64,000 nucleotides of DNA. It comes from SELP01 sp035969385 (GTDB lineage Bacteria; Pseudomonadota; Alphaproteobacteria; Rhodobacterales; Rhodobacteraceae). The notes under the pieces are model-generated. The model saw nothing but the letters and a program-made list of their open reading frames with translations, was not told the origin of the DNA and ran no database searches. Both the position numbers and the translations under genes were made by a program. The DNA is taken from contig NZ_JAYKKJ010000006.1 of the NCBI RefSeq assembly GCF_035969385.1, forward strand, positions 1 through 64,000, written 5' to 3'. Positions 36,001 through 44,793 of this stretch are shown here, one piece after another; position 1 is the first letter of the stretch; the number at the start of each line of letters is the position of its first letter.

Positions 36001-36519
36001 ATGGTCGATCTTCTCAGAAAGCTTGATGCCGGGCTGATCGGTATTCTCAACCTCATCGTGATTGTGACAAGCCTTGCGATCACCGGGCTCATCCTGTTCC
36101 TCGTTCTGGCCCGTTTCGTATTGGGCTGGTCGGTCGTTGGCGTGCTGGAACTCGCCACGTTGTCGGCGATGTGGCTTTACATGTGTGGCGCCGTCGTCGC
36201 CGCCCGCAATCACGAACATCTGGTGGTTGATTTCCTCGCCCTGTCTTTGAAAAACCCAAGGCACAAGGCGCTGCACACCTTGGCCGTCTCTGTGATCATG
36301 GTCGTCCTGAGCCTATTCTTTCTGAGCCTGGCAAATGACATGGTCGCCTGGTCGATGAAGCGGCCGCAAACGACCGCCGCGCTCAGCATTCCCCTCATTA
36401 TTCCGCAATCCGCGGTGGTCCTCGCGGCCGTCCTCTGCGCGGTCTACGCCGTCCGGGACGCCATCACCGCCACTGCGGCGGTGTTTGGCAAAACCGATCA
36501 AGACGCAGGAAAGGTCTGA
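36001..36519 (+). CDS. dctQ: TRAP transporter small membrane subunit
   Basis: DctQ-type subunit of 172 residues with four hydrophobic helices (about 14-42, 50-70, 90-112, 128-152) and the LATLSAMWLYMCGAVVAARNHEHLVVD segment typical of the family. It sits 74 bp after dctP and ends 3 bases before dctM. With DctM it forms the sodium-coupled membrane part of the importer. Confidence 0.92.
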   Translation: MVDLLRKLDAGLIGILNLIVIVTSLAITGLILFLVLARFVLGWSVVGVLELATLSAMWLYMCGAVVAARNHEHLVVDFLALSLKNPRHKALHTLAVSVIMVVLSLFFLSLANDMVAWSMKRPQTTAALSIPLIIPQSAVVLAAVLCAVYAVRDAITATAAVFGKTDQDAGKV

Positions 36520-36522
36520 CCC

Positions 36523-37827
36523 ATGGAAGCGCTTTTCGGCATCCTTCTTCTCATGGCCCTGATGATTTTCGGGGTTCCAGTCGCATGGTCCTTCGCAGGC
36601 GTCCTGATGTTTCTGGTCTGGGCCTATGACGTCAGCACCACGACCTTGCTCTTGCAGGGTTTCCGGTCGCTCGACTCGGTTATTCTGCTGGCACTGCCGC
36701 TGTTCGTCCTGGCGGGCTATCTCATGCAAAGTGGCGGGGTTGCCGCACGCCTGATCAGCTTCATGTCCATGGCGATGCGTGGCCGCAAAGGCGGCCTCGG
36801 GGCTGCGCTGATCGGCTCCTCCGGGGTCTTCGGCGCGATTTCTGGTACGGCCACCGCCGCCGTAGCCTCGATCGGGACCATCATGGGCGACCCGCTCGCC
36901 GCGCGCGGATATCCCCGTGGCTACACCAGCGCCCTTTTAGGGGTGTCATCCCTGCTGGGCATCCTGATCCCGCCGTCGATTACCCTGATCCTTTTCGGGG
37001 TGGTCACGCGCCAATCCATTACTGCCCTTTTTGCTGCAACGATCGTCCCGGGCCTGCTGCTGATGATCGGCCTGATGATCTTCAACAAGATCATGACCGC
37101 CGGGATGCTGGTCGACACGCCCGAGCGCATGGCCGCGATCTCGGCACAGAAATCCCCCCACGGCCCCATGCGCGCGACACTTCAGGCGCTGCCGGCCCTG
37201 ATGATGCCGGTCGTCATTCTGGGCGGTATCTATGGGGGTGTCTTCACCCCGACCGAGGCTGCCGCCGTTGCCCTGTTCATGGCGATCCTGATCGGGTTTT
37301 TCATTTACCGCGACCTGACCCTGTCCCGGTTCCGTCAGAGCCTGATCGAAGCCGGGGAAACCACCGGTACGATCATCCTGATCCTGCTGTTCTCTTTCAT
37401 GATTGGGCGCATCATGGTGGCCGAAAGCGTGCCGCAGGAATTGACCGAAGCGGTGACGCACCTCACGGAAAACACGATTCTGATCCTCTTGTTGGTGAAC
37501 GCGTTCCTGATCTTTGTTGGCATGATCATGGACGACCTTTCGGTAACCGTGGTCATCGCCCCGCTGATGATGCCCTTGATGGTGCACCACGGTGTCGACC
37601 CGGTCCACTATGCCTCGATCGTCGCCTGTTCTGTCGTCATCGGCGCCAACAGCCCCCCTGTCGCGCCAATCCTCTATATGGCGTGCCGCATCGGCAAGGT
37701 CTCGATCCATGAAGCGATCAAACCTGCCCTGCAGATCATCTTCTACGTGGCACTCCCGGTGATGCTTCTCGTCACCTTTGTTCCAGAGCTGTCGCTTTTC
37801 GTCCCGCGCCTGCTCGGCCTTCATTGA
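36523..37827 (+). CDS. dctM: TRAP transporter large membrane subunit
   Basis: DctM-type permease of 434 residues with a dozen hydrophobic helices. Family marks are LLQGFRSLDSVILLALPLFVLAGYLM, GAISGTATAAVASIGTIM, GILIPPSITLI and TPTEAAAVA. Starts 3 bases after dctQ. Full family length, intact. Confidence 0.94.
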   Translation: MEALFGILLLMALMIFGVPVAWSFAGVLMFLVWAYDVSTTTLLLQGFRSLDSVILLALPLFVLAGYLMQSGGVAARLISFMSMAMRGRKGGLGAALIGSSGVFGAISGTATAAVASIGTIMGDPLAARGYPRGYTSALLGVSSLLGILIPPSITLILFGVVTRQSITALFAATIVPGLLLMIGLMIFNKIMTAGMLVDTPERMAAISAQKSPHGPMRATLQALPALMMPVVILGGIYGGVFTPTEAAAVALFMAILIGFFIYRDLTLSRFRQSLIEAGETTGTIILILLFSFMIGRIMVAESVPQELTEAVTHLTENTILILLLVNAFLIFVGMIMDDLSVTVVIAPLMMPLMVHHGVDPVHYASIVACSVVIGANSPPVAPILYMACRIGKVSIHEAIKPALQIIFYVALPVMLLVTFVPELSLFVPRLLGLH

Positions 37828-37842
37828 GAACAGGGGGCAAGA

Positions 37843-38652
37843 ATGACACTGCTTACTCTCGCTCTATTTCAGGCTCGACCGGCGTTTCATTCCGCTGATG
37901 AAGCGCTCGCGACTTTGAATTCGGCGATGTCGCGGGCGGCAGCGGCGGGTGCCGACATGCTTGTCACCCCCGAATTGTACCTGTCCGGTTACGGCTCGGC
38001 CGCAGCCGCGCGGGGCGCGGCCCAGGACCTTGGGTCACAAACCCTCCACGCCGCCGCACAGATTGCAGCGGAACATCGCATAGGTATGGTTCTGGGATAT
38101 CCAGAGAGGTGCGGTCGCGCGCTCTATAACAGCGCCGCCGTCTTTGGCCGGGACGGTCGCCTGATTAGCAACTACCGCAAGGTCGCCTTGCCGAACGACT
38201 TTGAAAGGGACTGCTTTGTGCCTGGGATCGGACCGGAAGCGTTCGAATTCGAAGGCGTCCGCTGTTCGGTCCTGATTTGCTATGACATCGAATTCCCCGA
38301 GCTCGCGCGCCGGGCCGCTTTGTTGGGAACAGAGCTGTTGTTGGTGCCCACGGCACTGCGTGCAAAGTGGCGGTTTGTCTCGGACGCCATCGTTCCGTCA
38401 CGGGCCTATGAGAACGCGATGTTCGTCGGCTACTGCGATTTCGCGGCGGAGGCCTCCAATTCGCAGTTCAGCGGCGCCAGTTCGATCTGCGCGCCGGATG
38501 GGCAGCACCTGTGTCGTGCGACCGGTCCCGAGGACCTGATCCTGGCGACCATCGACACAACCGCCGTCCAACAGCGCAAGTCCGACTTCGACTTCTTGCA
38601 GGACCTCAAAGGGATCGGCTGCGCAACTTCGCCGATCGCGAAAATCGCTTGA
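37843..38652 (+). CDS. Nitrilase-superfamily amidase (carbon-nitrogen hydrolase)
   Basis: Protein of 269 residues with the catalytic triad of the superfamily: Glu44 in VTPELYLSGY, Lys117 in NYRKVALPN and Cys150 in LICYDIEFPE. The C-E-F-P context and lack of a nitrile-type signature favour an amidase or carbamoyl-amide hydrolase over a true nitrilase. Lies 15 bases after dctM and 27 before the oxidase, so it acts on the imported compound or a product of it (inference). Confidence 0.87.
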   Translation: MTLLTLALFQARPAFHSADEALATLNSAMSRAAAAGADMLVTPELYLSGYGSAAAARGAAQDLGSQTLHAAAQIAAEHRIGMVLGYPERCGRALYNSAAVFGRDGRLISNYRKVALPNDFERDCFVPGIGPEAFEFEGVRCSVLICYDIEFPELARRAALLGTELLLVPTALRAKWRFVSDAIVPSRAYENAMFVGYCDFAAEASNSQFSGASSICAPDGQHLCRATGPEDLILATIDTTAVQQRKSDFDFLQDLKGIGCATSPIAKIA

Positions 38653-38679
38653 TACCCCGGTTGCCCAGAAAGCATCACC

Positions 38680-40023
38680 ATGGCCCATGCCCGCCACAAA
38701 CCCGCGATACCGCCGCTTGACCGACCGACCGGCTGGCGTCCGGCTGATGAAATCATACCGGTCGACGAAACCTCCGCGATCGGGGGCCAGTATGACTGGC
38801 TCGTCGTTGGGGCCGGGATCACCGGCCTGTCCGCAGCGCATCGGCTGGGCGAACTGGTGCCGCAGGACCGCGTGCTGCTGGTCGACGCACGCCCCGTCGG
38901 CTGGGGGGCGTCAGGGCGAAACTCCGGGTTTCTGATCGACCTGCCGCACAAGTTCGATCTGGATCACCCGGATGCGGCTCGACTGCGCAAGATCATGGAC
39001 CTGAACCGCAGCGCGATGGCCGTCCTGCAGGAACAGACAGAGGTTTTGGGGATCAACTGCGACTGGTCGCCAGTTGGCAAGCTGCAGGGCGCCGTGCGCC
39101 AGCGCGGAACGGGCATGATGCGCAAATTCTGCGAGGCTCTCGACAAGATCGACGAACCCTACGAAGTTCTCGACCGTCAGGGTTGCGCCACGATCATGGG
39201 GACCGACTACTATGCCGGTGCCGTCTTCACCCCCGGCGCCGTGCTTGTGGATCCGTTTCTTCTCGTGCGGGGCCTGGCCCGGCGACTGCCGGAAAACGTG
39301 ACATTGCGCGACGATGCGGCGGTTGTCGCGTTTTCCGAAAGAGCCGAGGGATTTGCCGCAGAGCTGCGACTAGCCGATGGCACCTCGGCATCCATTTCAG
39401 CCAGAAAGGTCATCCTGGCGACTGACCCCTACACACCGGAATTCGGCTATATGAAGGATCGGATCCTTCCGACGATCACCTACGCAAGCATCACGCGGGC
39501 GCTGACACCCGCCGAACGCAAACGCTACACCGGCAAGATGAACTGGGGGCTGACCCCGGCTGATGCGGGCGGGACGACGCTCAGGATGACATCCGACGGA
39601 CGGCTCCTGATCCGCAATCACTACGGCTTTGCCCCGAACTACAAGGCGTCGTCCCGCGATCTCGGCAAGGTGGCCGAAGCCCATCGGGAGGGCCTCGACA
39701 AACGCTTCCCCGCTTTGGCCAACGTCCCGATCACATCAACCTGGGGTGGGGTTGTCAGCCTGTCGCGAAACCACGCGACCTTCTTCGGCGAGATGGCGCC
39801 GGGGGTCTTTTCCGCGAACTGCTACAACGGTGTGGGAATGACACGCGGGACAAGCTCGGGCCGTCTTCTGGTCGACCTCGCGGTCGGCAGACCGTCGCGG
39901 GCGCTGGACGACATCCGCGCCGTCAGCGGCCAACCGTCCACGATTCCCCCAGATCCGTTCCGTTCGCTCGGAGTAAGCGGACGCATGAAACTGGTTGAGT
40001 GGGAAAGCCGTTCTGAAATCTAG
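38680..40023 (+). CDS. FAD-dependent amine oxidoreductase (DAO fold)
   Basis: Protein of 447 residues with a dinucleotide-binding loop DWLVVGAGITGLSAAHRLGE at ~39-58, VDARPVGWGASGRNSGF, a middle substrate domain and a C-terminal FAD contact FSANCYNGVGMTRGTSSGRLL. GWGASGRNSG resembles the gamma-glutamylputrescine oxidase (PuuB) group of DAO enzymes. It probably oxidises a C-N bond to an imine. Position between an amidase and RidA supports amine catabolism. Confidence 0.87.
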   Translation: MAHARHKPAIPPLDRPTGWRPADEIIPVDETSAIGGQYDWLVVGAGITGLSAAHRLGELVPQDRVLLVDARPVGWGASGRNSGFLIDLPHKFDLDHPDAARLRKIMDLNRSAMAVLQEQTEVLGINCDWSPVGKLQGAVRQRGTGMMRKFCEALDKIDEPYEVLDRQGCATIMGTDYYAGAVFTPGAVLVDPFLLVRGLARRLPENVTLRDDAAVVAFSERAEGFAAELRLADGTSASISARKVILATDPYTPEFGYMKDRILPTITYASITRALTPAERKRYTGKMNWGLTPADAGGTTLRMTSDGRLLIRNHYGFAPNYKASSRDLGKVAEAHREGLDKRFPALANVPITSTWGGVVSLSRNHATFFGEMAPGVFSANCYNGVGMTRGTSSGRLLVDLAVGRPSRALDDIRAVSGQPSTIPPDPFRSLGVSGRMKLVEWESRSEI

Positions 40024-40045
40024 AAGGCCGTGAGGAACAGAACAA

Positions 40046-40399
40046 ATGACCGTGATCCGTCACAATATCGGGGCCCGCATGAGCCAGGCCGTGCGCGCGG
40101 GCAATTGCGTCTTTCTCGCCGGACAAATCCCGGATGATCGCACCGCTGACATTGTCGGCCAGACGACCGAGACCCTTGGCAAGATTGACAGGCTCCTTGC
40201 CGAGTTGGGAGGCAGCAAGTCAGACCTCGTATCGGTTCAGGTGTGGCTGAGCGACATGAGCGATTTCGCCGGGATGAATACCGCTTGGGAGGCCTGGCTG
40301 GATCCGGAAAACCCGCCAGCAAGGGCGACCACAGCCGTGTCGCTGGCCAGTCCGGGTGTGCGTGTGGAGATCATTGCGATCGCCAACATTCAATCATAA
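40046..40399 (+). CDS. RidA-family enamine/imine deaminase
   Basis: Predicted 117-residue RidA/YjgF protein: GNCVFLAGQIPDD near the start, ETLGKIDRLLAELGGSKSDLVSVQVWLSDMSDF in the middle, and PARATTAVSLASPGVRVEIIAIA with the conserved Arg that binds the substrate carboxylate. It hydrolyses reactive imines or enamines, the expected product of the oxidase encoded just upstream. Last gene of the TRAP operon. Confidence 0.92.
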   Translation: MTVIRHNIGARMSQAVRAGNCVFLAGQIPDDRTADIVGQTTETLGKIDRLLAELGGSKSDLVSVQVWLSDMSDFAGMNTAWEAWLDPENPPARATTAVSLASPGVRVEIIAIANIQS

Positions 40400-40545
40400 G
40401 CCCATTGCACGGACATCAACGCGTCGTTCTGTTGACTAGACTTCCAGGTGGGAAGATCACCCAGCGCATTCATCAGGGTCAGAGAAAAATGGGCCGAGTG
40501 AGCGAATATCCGAGCACGCACGGCTGAATCGCTGTTCAGCGTCAT
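40390..40545 (-). CDS. Possible 51-residue protein downstream of tRNA-Ser
   Basis: Minus-strand frame with AAGGGG 7 bases before the ATG at 40545, 72 bases downstream of tRNA-Ser on the same strand, and overlapping the last 10 bases of the RidA gene tail to tail. No similarity recognised; composition is mixed with two Trp. The good ribosome site is the only support. Confidence 0.3.
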   Translation of the reverse strand: MTLNSDSAVRARIFAHSAHFSLTLMNALGDLPTWKSSQQNDALMSVQWAYD

Positions 40546-40617
40546 CGCCAAACCCCTTTGAGAACAAAAAGAAATCCAGCGCGACCAATCCGCAGAGAAC
40601 GCTTTCGCGGGGGAAAG

Positions 40618-40707
40618 TGGCGGACAGTGAGGGATTCGAACCCTCGAGACGGTTCCCCGCCTACACACTTTCCAGGCGTGCGCCTTCGACCACTCGGCCA
40701 ACTGTCC
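40618..40707 (-). tRNA. tRNA-Ser (anticodon GGA)
   Basis: Minus-strand cloverleaf of 90 nt with a long variable arm: acceptor GGACAGT/ACTGTCC, anticodon stem CACGC/GTGTG around loop CTGGAAA (anticodon GGA), T arm GAGGG-TTCGAAT-CCCTC, discriminator G and encoded CCA at 40618-40620. Confidence 0.97.
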
Positions 40708-40831
40708 GTGGGCGGGGGTTTATCCGCAACCTGCGTCCCTTTGCAAGGGGGCCCGCCGTGAAATTGTTCCCGTTGTATCCGGGCCCCGAAACGCACATAG
40801 TGCAGTGCACTTATCAAATGCCCGGACGACC

Positions 40832-41971
40832 ATGACCCCGCCGCAGGACCATACGACCCAGAACCAGATCCAACGCACCTACTACAGCCGGATTCAGACC
40901 GGGGCGCTGCTGATCATCGCCTTTGCCGTTGTCCTCTTTCTGCTGGTTCAGGCACGGTTCATGCTGATCTCCCTGGCGACGGCGATCATCCTGTTTTCGC
41001 TGACGTCGGACGTTATCAATTTCATCGCGCGGCTGCGGGTCGGGCCGATCCGGATTCCGAACTGGGTGGCCTCGCTGGCCGCACTTGCGCTGATCTCGAC
41101 CGCGCTGCTCTTGTTGTCATCGATCCTGCTGGCGCAGTTGAACACTGTATTGATGACCACGCTGTCCTATGCCGAACGGGCGCCTTCGGCCATTGCGTCC
41201 CTGTTCCGATGGATGGGCGAGGATGTGGAAACGGCGGTCCTGAACTCCCTCCGGTCGGTCGAGGTGACGGGCTATGTCCGGACCGTCGCGGGTCAGGCCG
41301 GGAACCTGATGCAGGGGACGGTTCTGGTCATCCTTTTCGTGGGGTTCCTCTTCGCGGAGCGCATCTGGTTTTCGACCAAGCTGACAAATTTCGTCGGCGA
41401 TGGGGTACAGGCCGAACGGGTGGGCAAGATCATCGCCTCGATCATCCACCGGGTGAACTATTACCTGTTGGTCAAGTCGGCGGTCAGCATCATCACCGGG
41501 GCCATGGTCTTTGCGGTCGCGACGGCCTTTGACCTGGAACTTGCCGTGGCCATCGGCATCTTGACCTTCGTTCTGAATTACATCCCGAACGTCGGGTCGA
41601 TCGTGGCCACCGGCATGGTGGCACTTGTGGCTTTCGTCCAGACCTCGGACCCGACGATTACCGCCGCGATCTTCGTGATCTGCGGGCTGATCCAGTTCAT
41701 CAACGGCAATGTCATCGACCCGTGGATGATGGGCCGGGCGCTGCGCCTGTCGTCCTTCGGGATCATCATCAGCCTTGCCTTCTGGGGCGCGGTCTGGGGC
41801 ATTCCGGGAATGTTCCTGTCGGTGCCGATCATGGTGATGCTGCTGGTGGTGTGCAGCCATGTACCGGCGCTGCGCCCGGTGGCGATCCTGTTGTCGCGCG
41901 AAGGTTTGCCCGAACCTGAGGAAGAGCTGAACCGCGTCGCCGAGGAAATGGAACAGCGCCGCGCGTCCTAG
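40832..41971 (+). CDS. AI-2E-family transporter
   Basis: Membrane protein of 379 residues of the AI-2E/PerM family: N-terminal helix pair (RIQTGALLIIAFAVVLFLLVQARFMLISLATAII), further helices, and the C-terminal core LTFVLNYIPNVGSIVATG with the NYIPNVG family motif, then GNVIDPWMMGRALRLS. Family members export autoinducers or act as Na/H antiporters; which applies here is unknown. The ATG at 40832 is preferred over a GTG at 40805. Its stop overlaps the convergent response regulator stop within CCTAGG. Confidence 0.88.
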   Translation: MTPPQDHTTQNQIQRTYYSRIQTGALLIIAFAVVLFLLVQARFMLISLATAIILFSLTSDVINFIARLRVGPIRIPNWVASLAALALISTALLLLSSILLAQLNTVLMTTLSYAERAPSAIASLFRWMGEDVETAVLNSLRSVEVTGYVRTVAGQAGNLMQGTVLVILFVGFLFAERIWFSTKLTNFVGDGVQAERVGKIIASIIHRVNYYLLVKSAVSIITGAMVFAVATAFDLELAVAIGILTFVLNYIPNVGSIVATGMVALVAFVQTSDPTITAAIFVICGLIQFINGNVIDPWMMGRALRLSSFGIIISLAFWGAVWGIPGMFLSVPIMVMLLVVCSHVPALRPVAILLSREGLPEPEEELNRVAEEMEQRRAS

Positions 41972-42672
41972 GCCCAGGTCACGTCACCAAGGAAGATATA
42001 GCCTGCGCCGTAGATCGTCTTGATGAGGGCCGGGTTACGCGGGTCTTCCTTCAGTTTCGCGCGCAGGCGGGAGATCCGCACATCCATTGCCCGGTCGAAA
42101 CTTTCCCCGGCGGTGCCGCCAAGGGTCTCTTGCATGTTCGCCCGTGAAATTAGCCGTTTTGGGGCATCAAGGAACATCCGCAACACGGCCCCTTCGGCGT
42201 GGCTGAAGGGGGTTTCGGCTCCGGTCTCGTCGATCAGGGCGTAGCGGTCGAAATCGGCGGTCCAGCCGTTGAACCGCGCCACGCTCCCTGCCCCGCTGGT
42301 CTCTGACGCGCCCTTGCGCAGCCGAGCCCGGACCCGGGCGACAACCTCGGCCGGGTCGAAAGGTTTGATGATGTAGTCGTCTGCGCCCAGTTCCAGCCCG
42401 GTGACCCGGTCCTGCACCTGCGCCCGGCCCGAGATGATGATGACGGACGCCCCCTGTTCCAGCGCCAGCCGGTGCACAAGGCTCAGCCCGTCCTTGTCCG
42501 GCAGACCAAGATCGACAAGACAGACATCGGGGGCGGCGGTTTTCAACGCTGCTTCAAACTCGGTCGCGCGGCCAAAGGCCAGCGTGCGAAATCCCGCATC
42601 CGTCAGCGCATCCGTCAGCATCAGCCGAATGGCCGGTTCATCGTCCAGGATGGTGACAAGCGGGGCGGTCAT
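41968..42672 (-). CDS. OmpR-type response regulator
   Basis: Response regulator of 234 residues: receiver with DDE acidic pocket at 10-12, phosphoacceptor Asp in CLVDLGLPDKDG (about residue 53) and Lys in IKPF; winged helix from ~130 ending in IKTIYGAGYIFL. The start overlaps the hybrid kinase stop by ATGA, so the kinase is its partner. The pair diverges from the acyl-CoA ligase/ABC importer operon and probably regulates it (inference from position). Confidence 0.9.
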   Translation of the reverse strand: MTAPLVTILDDEPAIRLMLTDALTDAGFRTLAFGRATEFEAALKTAAPDVCLVDLGLPDKDGLSLVHRLALEQGASVIIISGRAQVQDRVTGLELGADDYIIKPFDPAEVVARVRARLRKGASETSGAGSVARFNGWTADFDRYALIDETGAETPFSHAEGAVLRMFLDAPKRLISRANMQETLGGTAGESFDRAMDVRISRLRAKLKEDPRNPALIKTIYGAGYIFLGDVTWA

Positions 42673-44606
42673 TGGGCGGCTCCGGCCGGGTGCGGGGTGA
42701 GGACTGCGGCAATGTCCTCTGCCCCGACCGGTTTGGCAAGGACCGGGGCCAGCGCGGCGGCAGCCTGTCGCAGCGGGTCCGACGGGGGCAGCGATGTCAT
42801 GAAGACAACCGGCGGCCGGGCGGGGCCAAGCCGATGGAACAGGTCGACTCCCGTCTGCCCCCCTTTCAGCGACAGGTCCGACAGGATCAGCCCGATCCCC
42901 TCGACCCCTTCGGCGATGGCCAGCGCCTCGTCGACCGATGCGGCCTCGGCCACGGCCTGCCCGGCCCCGGTCAGGGATTGGCGAATGGTTTCGCGCAGGT
43001 CCGGGCTGTCTTCGACCACAAGGACCAACCCCGCCGCCTGCGGCAGGTCGCGTGCCGGACGCAGCGGCAGCCGGATCACCACCCGCCCGCCGGTCAGCCC
43101 GTTGCCCAGATGGACCTCTCCGCCCGCCAACTTGACCGTGTCGTAGACCATGGACAGCCCCAGCCCGGACCCCTCTCCGCCTTTGGTGGTAAAGAACGGG
43201 TCCAGCGCGTGATCCAGCGCCTCGTCACTGAACCCCGGCCCGGTGTCCGAAACTGAGAATTCAAGCCATGTATCCTGCACCCGCCGCGCGGTGATGCCGA
43301 TCCGCCCCTGTGTCGAAGGCCCGATGGCGTCGCGCGCGTTCAGCACAAGGTTCAACAGGGCGTCCTGCACCGTTCCGGGGTCGATCATCCAAGGTCCGGG
43401 GCCTGCGTCATTGCGCATGTCGATGCCGATCCCGTCGGGCAGGGACGGACCGGCCAGCGTTTCCATGTCGCGCAGGAACAGGTCCAGATCCGTGGCCTGA
43501 AGTTTCAGTTGTCGCCGCCCGGTCATATCCGCGATCCGGTGCAACAGAGTCCCGCCGCGCCGGGCCGCCGACAGGGTGGCCGATACCAGCGCCCCGGCCT
43601 CCTCGGGCAGGTCCATTTTCTGCAGTTTTCCCTGCATCCCTAGGATGATCGTCAGAAGGTTTGAAAAATCATGGGCAAGGCCCGATGTCAGCTGCGCCGC
43701 CAATTCCCGTTTTCGGGTCTGCTGAAGCGCGACGCGGGCCTGCGTTTCCTCGGTTACATCCATCGACAGGATATAGACCCCGTCGATCCCGCCGTCGCTG
43801 TCCGTGTCCGGGGTAAAGGCAACCCTGATCCGACGCGAACTGAGCGCATCGGTAAACTCGAACACGCTCGGGTCGCCTGCGAAGGCCGCCGACAGGTGCG
43901 GTTCGATCCGGGTGTAGGCCTGCGCCCCAAGGGTTTCCGCGATATGCCGCCCAAGGATGTCCGAGGGTCGCCCCGGCATCACCGACGACAGACGGCGGTT
44001 GGAATAGGTATAACGCCGGTCAAGGTCCACATGGGCGATATGGGCCGGCATCATTTCCGTGGTCAGGCGGGTCCGGGCCTCGATCTCGGTCAGCTCGCGC
44101 TTGGCTTCTTCCAGCTGCGCGATCGTGCTTTCCAGCGCCCGGTTGGTCGAAGACAGTTCGGCAGCATAGCTCGAGAGCTGGTCCGACAGTTCCTCGGACC
44201 TTGCCTGCAAGAGGGCCTCGTGCCGCCGTGTGTTGGTGATGTCGGTATAGACGGTCACCCAGCCGCCCTGCTGCAACGGCGCGCCTTCGACGCTGATCAC
44301 CCGGCCATTGGCGCGGGTCCGCTCCATGTAATGCGGCTCGAACGCCTGCGCGAGCTTCACACGATCCGCAACGAAATCGTCGATATCCTCGATCTCGCCA
44401 TATTCGCCCCGCTCTGCCAGATAACGGATCACCTCGGCAAAGCTGACCCCGTCGCGGGCGAACCGGTCCGGCAGGTCGAACATCTCCAGCATCCGGCGGT
44501 TGGCCACCACCAGCCGCAGGTCGCTGTCGAAAATGGAAATGGCCTGCTGAATCAGGTTCAACCCGGACATCATCAGCGCCGATCTGTCTGGCTTGGCTCG
44601 CGGCAT
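42669..44606 (-). CDS. PAS hybrid histidine kinase with C-terminal receiver
   Basis: Soluble kinase of 645 residues: PAS-7-type domain (~12-130), coiled coil (~130-180), second PAS (~180-295), dimerisation helix with phosphoacceptor His in SGLAHDFSNLL (~315), ATPase domain (NLVLNARDAI; DTGPGF; FFTTKGGEGSGLGLSMVYD) and a receiver domain (~525-640, Asp in LILSDLSLKGG). No TM segments, so the signal is cytosolic, plausibly a CoA ester or carboxylate made by the divergent operon. Confidence 0.9.
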   Translation of the reverse strand: MPRAKPDRSALMMSGLNLIQQAISIFDSDLRLVVANRRMLEMFDLPDRFARDGVSFAEVIRYLAERGEYGEIEDIDDFVADRVKLAQAFEPHYMERTRANGRVISVEGAPLQQGGWVTVYTDITNTRRHEALLQARSEELSDQLSSYAAELSSTNRALESTIAQLEEAKRELTEIEARTRLTTEMMPAHIAHVDLDRRYTYSNRRLSSVMPGRPSDILGRHIAETLGAQAYTRIEPHLSAAFAGDPSVFEFTDALSSRRIRVAFTPDTDSDGGIDGVYILSMDVTEETQARVALQQTRKRELAAQLTSGLAHDFSNLLTIILGMQGKLQKMDLPEEAGALVSATLSAARRGGTLLHRIADMTGRRQLKLQATDLDLFLRDMETLAGPSLPDGIGIDMRNDAGPGPWMIDPGTVQDALLNLVLNARDAIGPSTQGRIGITARRVQDTWLEFSVSDTGPGFSDEALDHALDPFFTTKGGEGSGLGLSMVYDTVKLAGGEVHLGNGLTGGRVVIRLPLRPARDLPQAAGLVLVVEDSPDLRETIRQSLTGAGQAVAEAASVDEALAIAEGVEGIGLILSDLSLKGGQTGVDLFHRLGPARPPVVFMTSLPPSDPLRQAAAALAPVLAKPVGAEDIAAVLTPHPAGAAQ

Positions 44607-44793
44607 GGCGGTTCCTTCCCTGCAACATGGCTAGCACCGGGCCCCTGCCCCGCCAAGCCAAAGGTCGGGCTAACCGCCTGCTGTTACAATTCGTTAGGAT
44701 TGGGAAAACATCGCGCAAGAATCGGGCGTCAGCCTGCACGCTGACCGGACAAGCGGGAAGAGGAGCCCGCCCCGGCAAAGGGAGGATCAAGAC

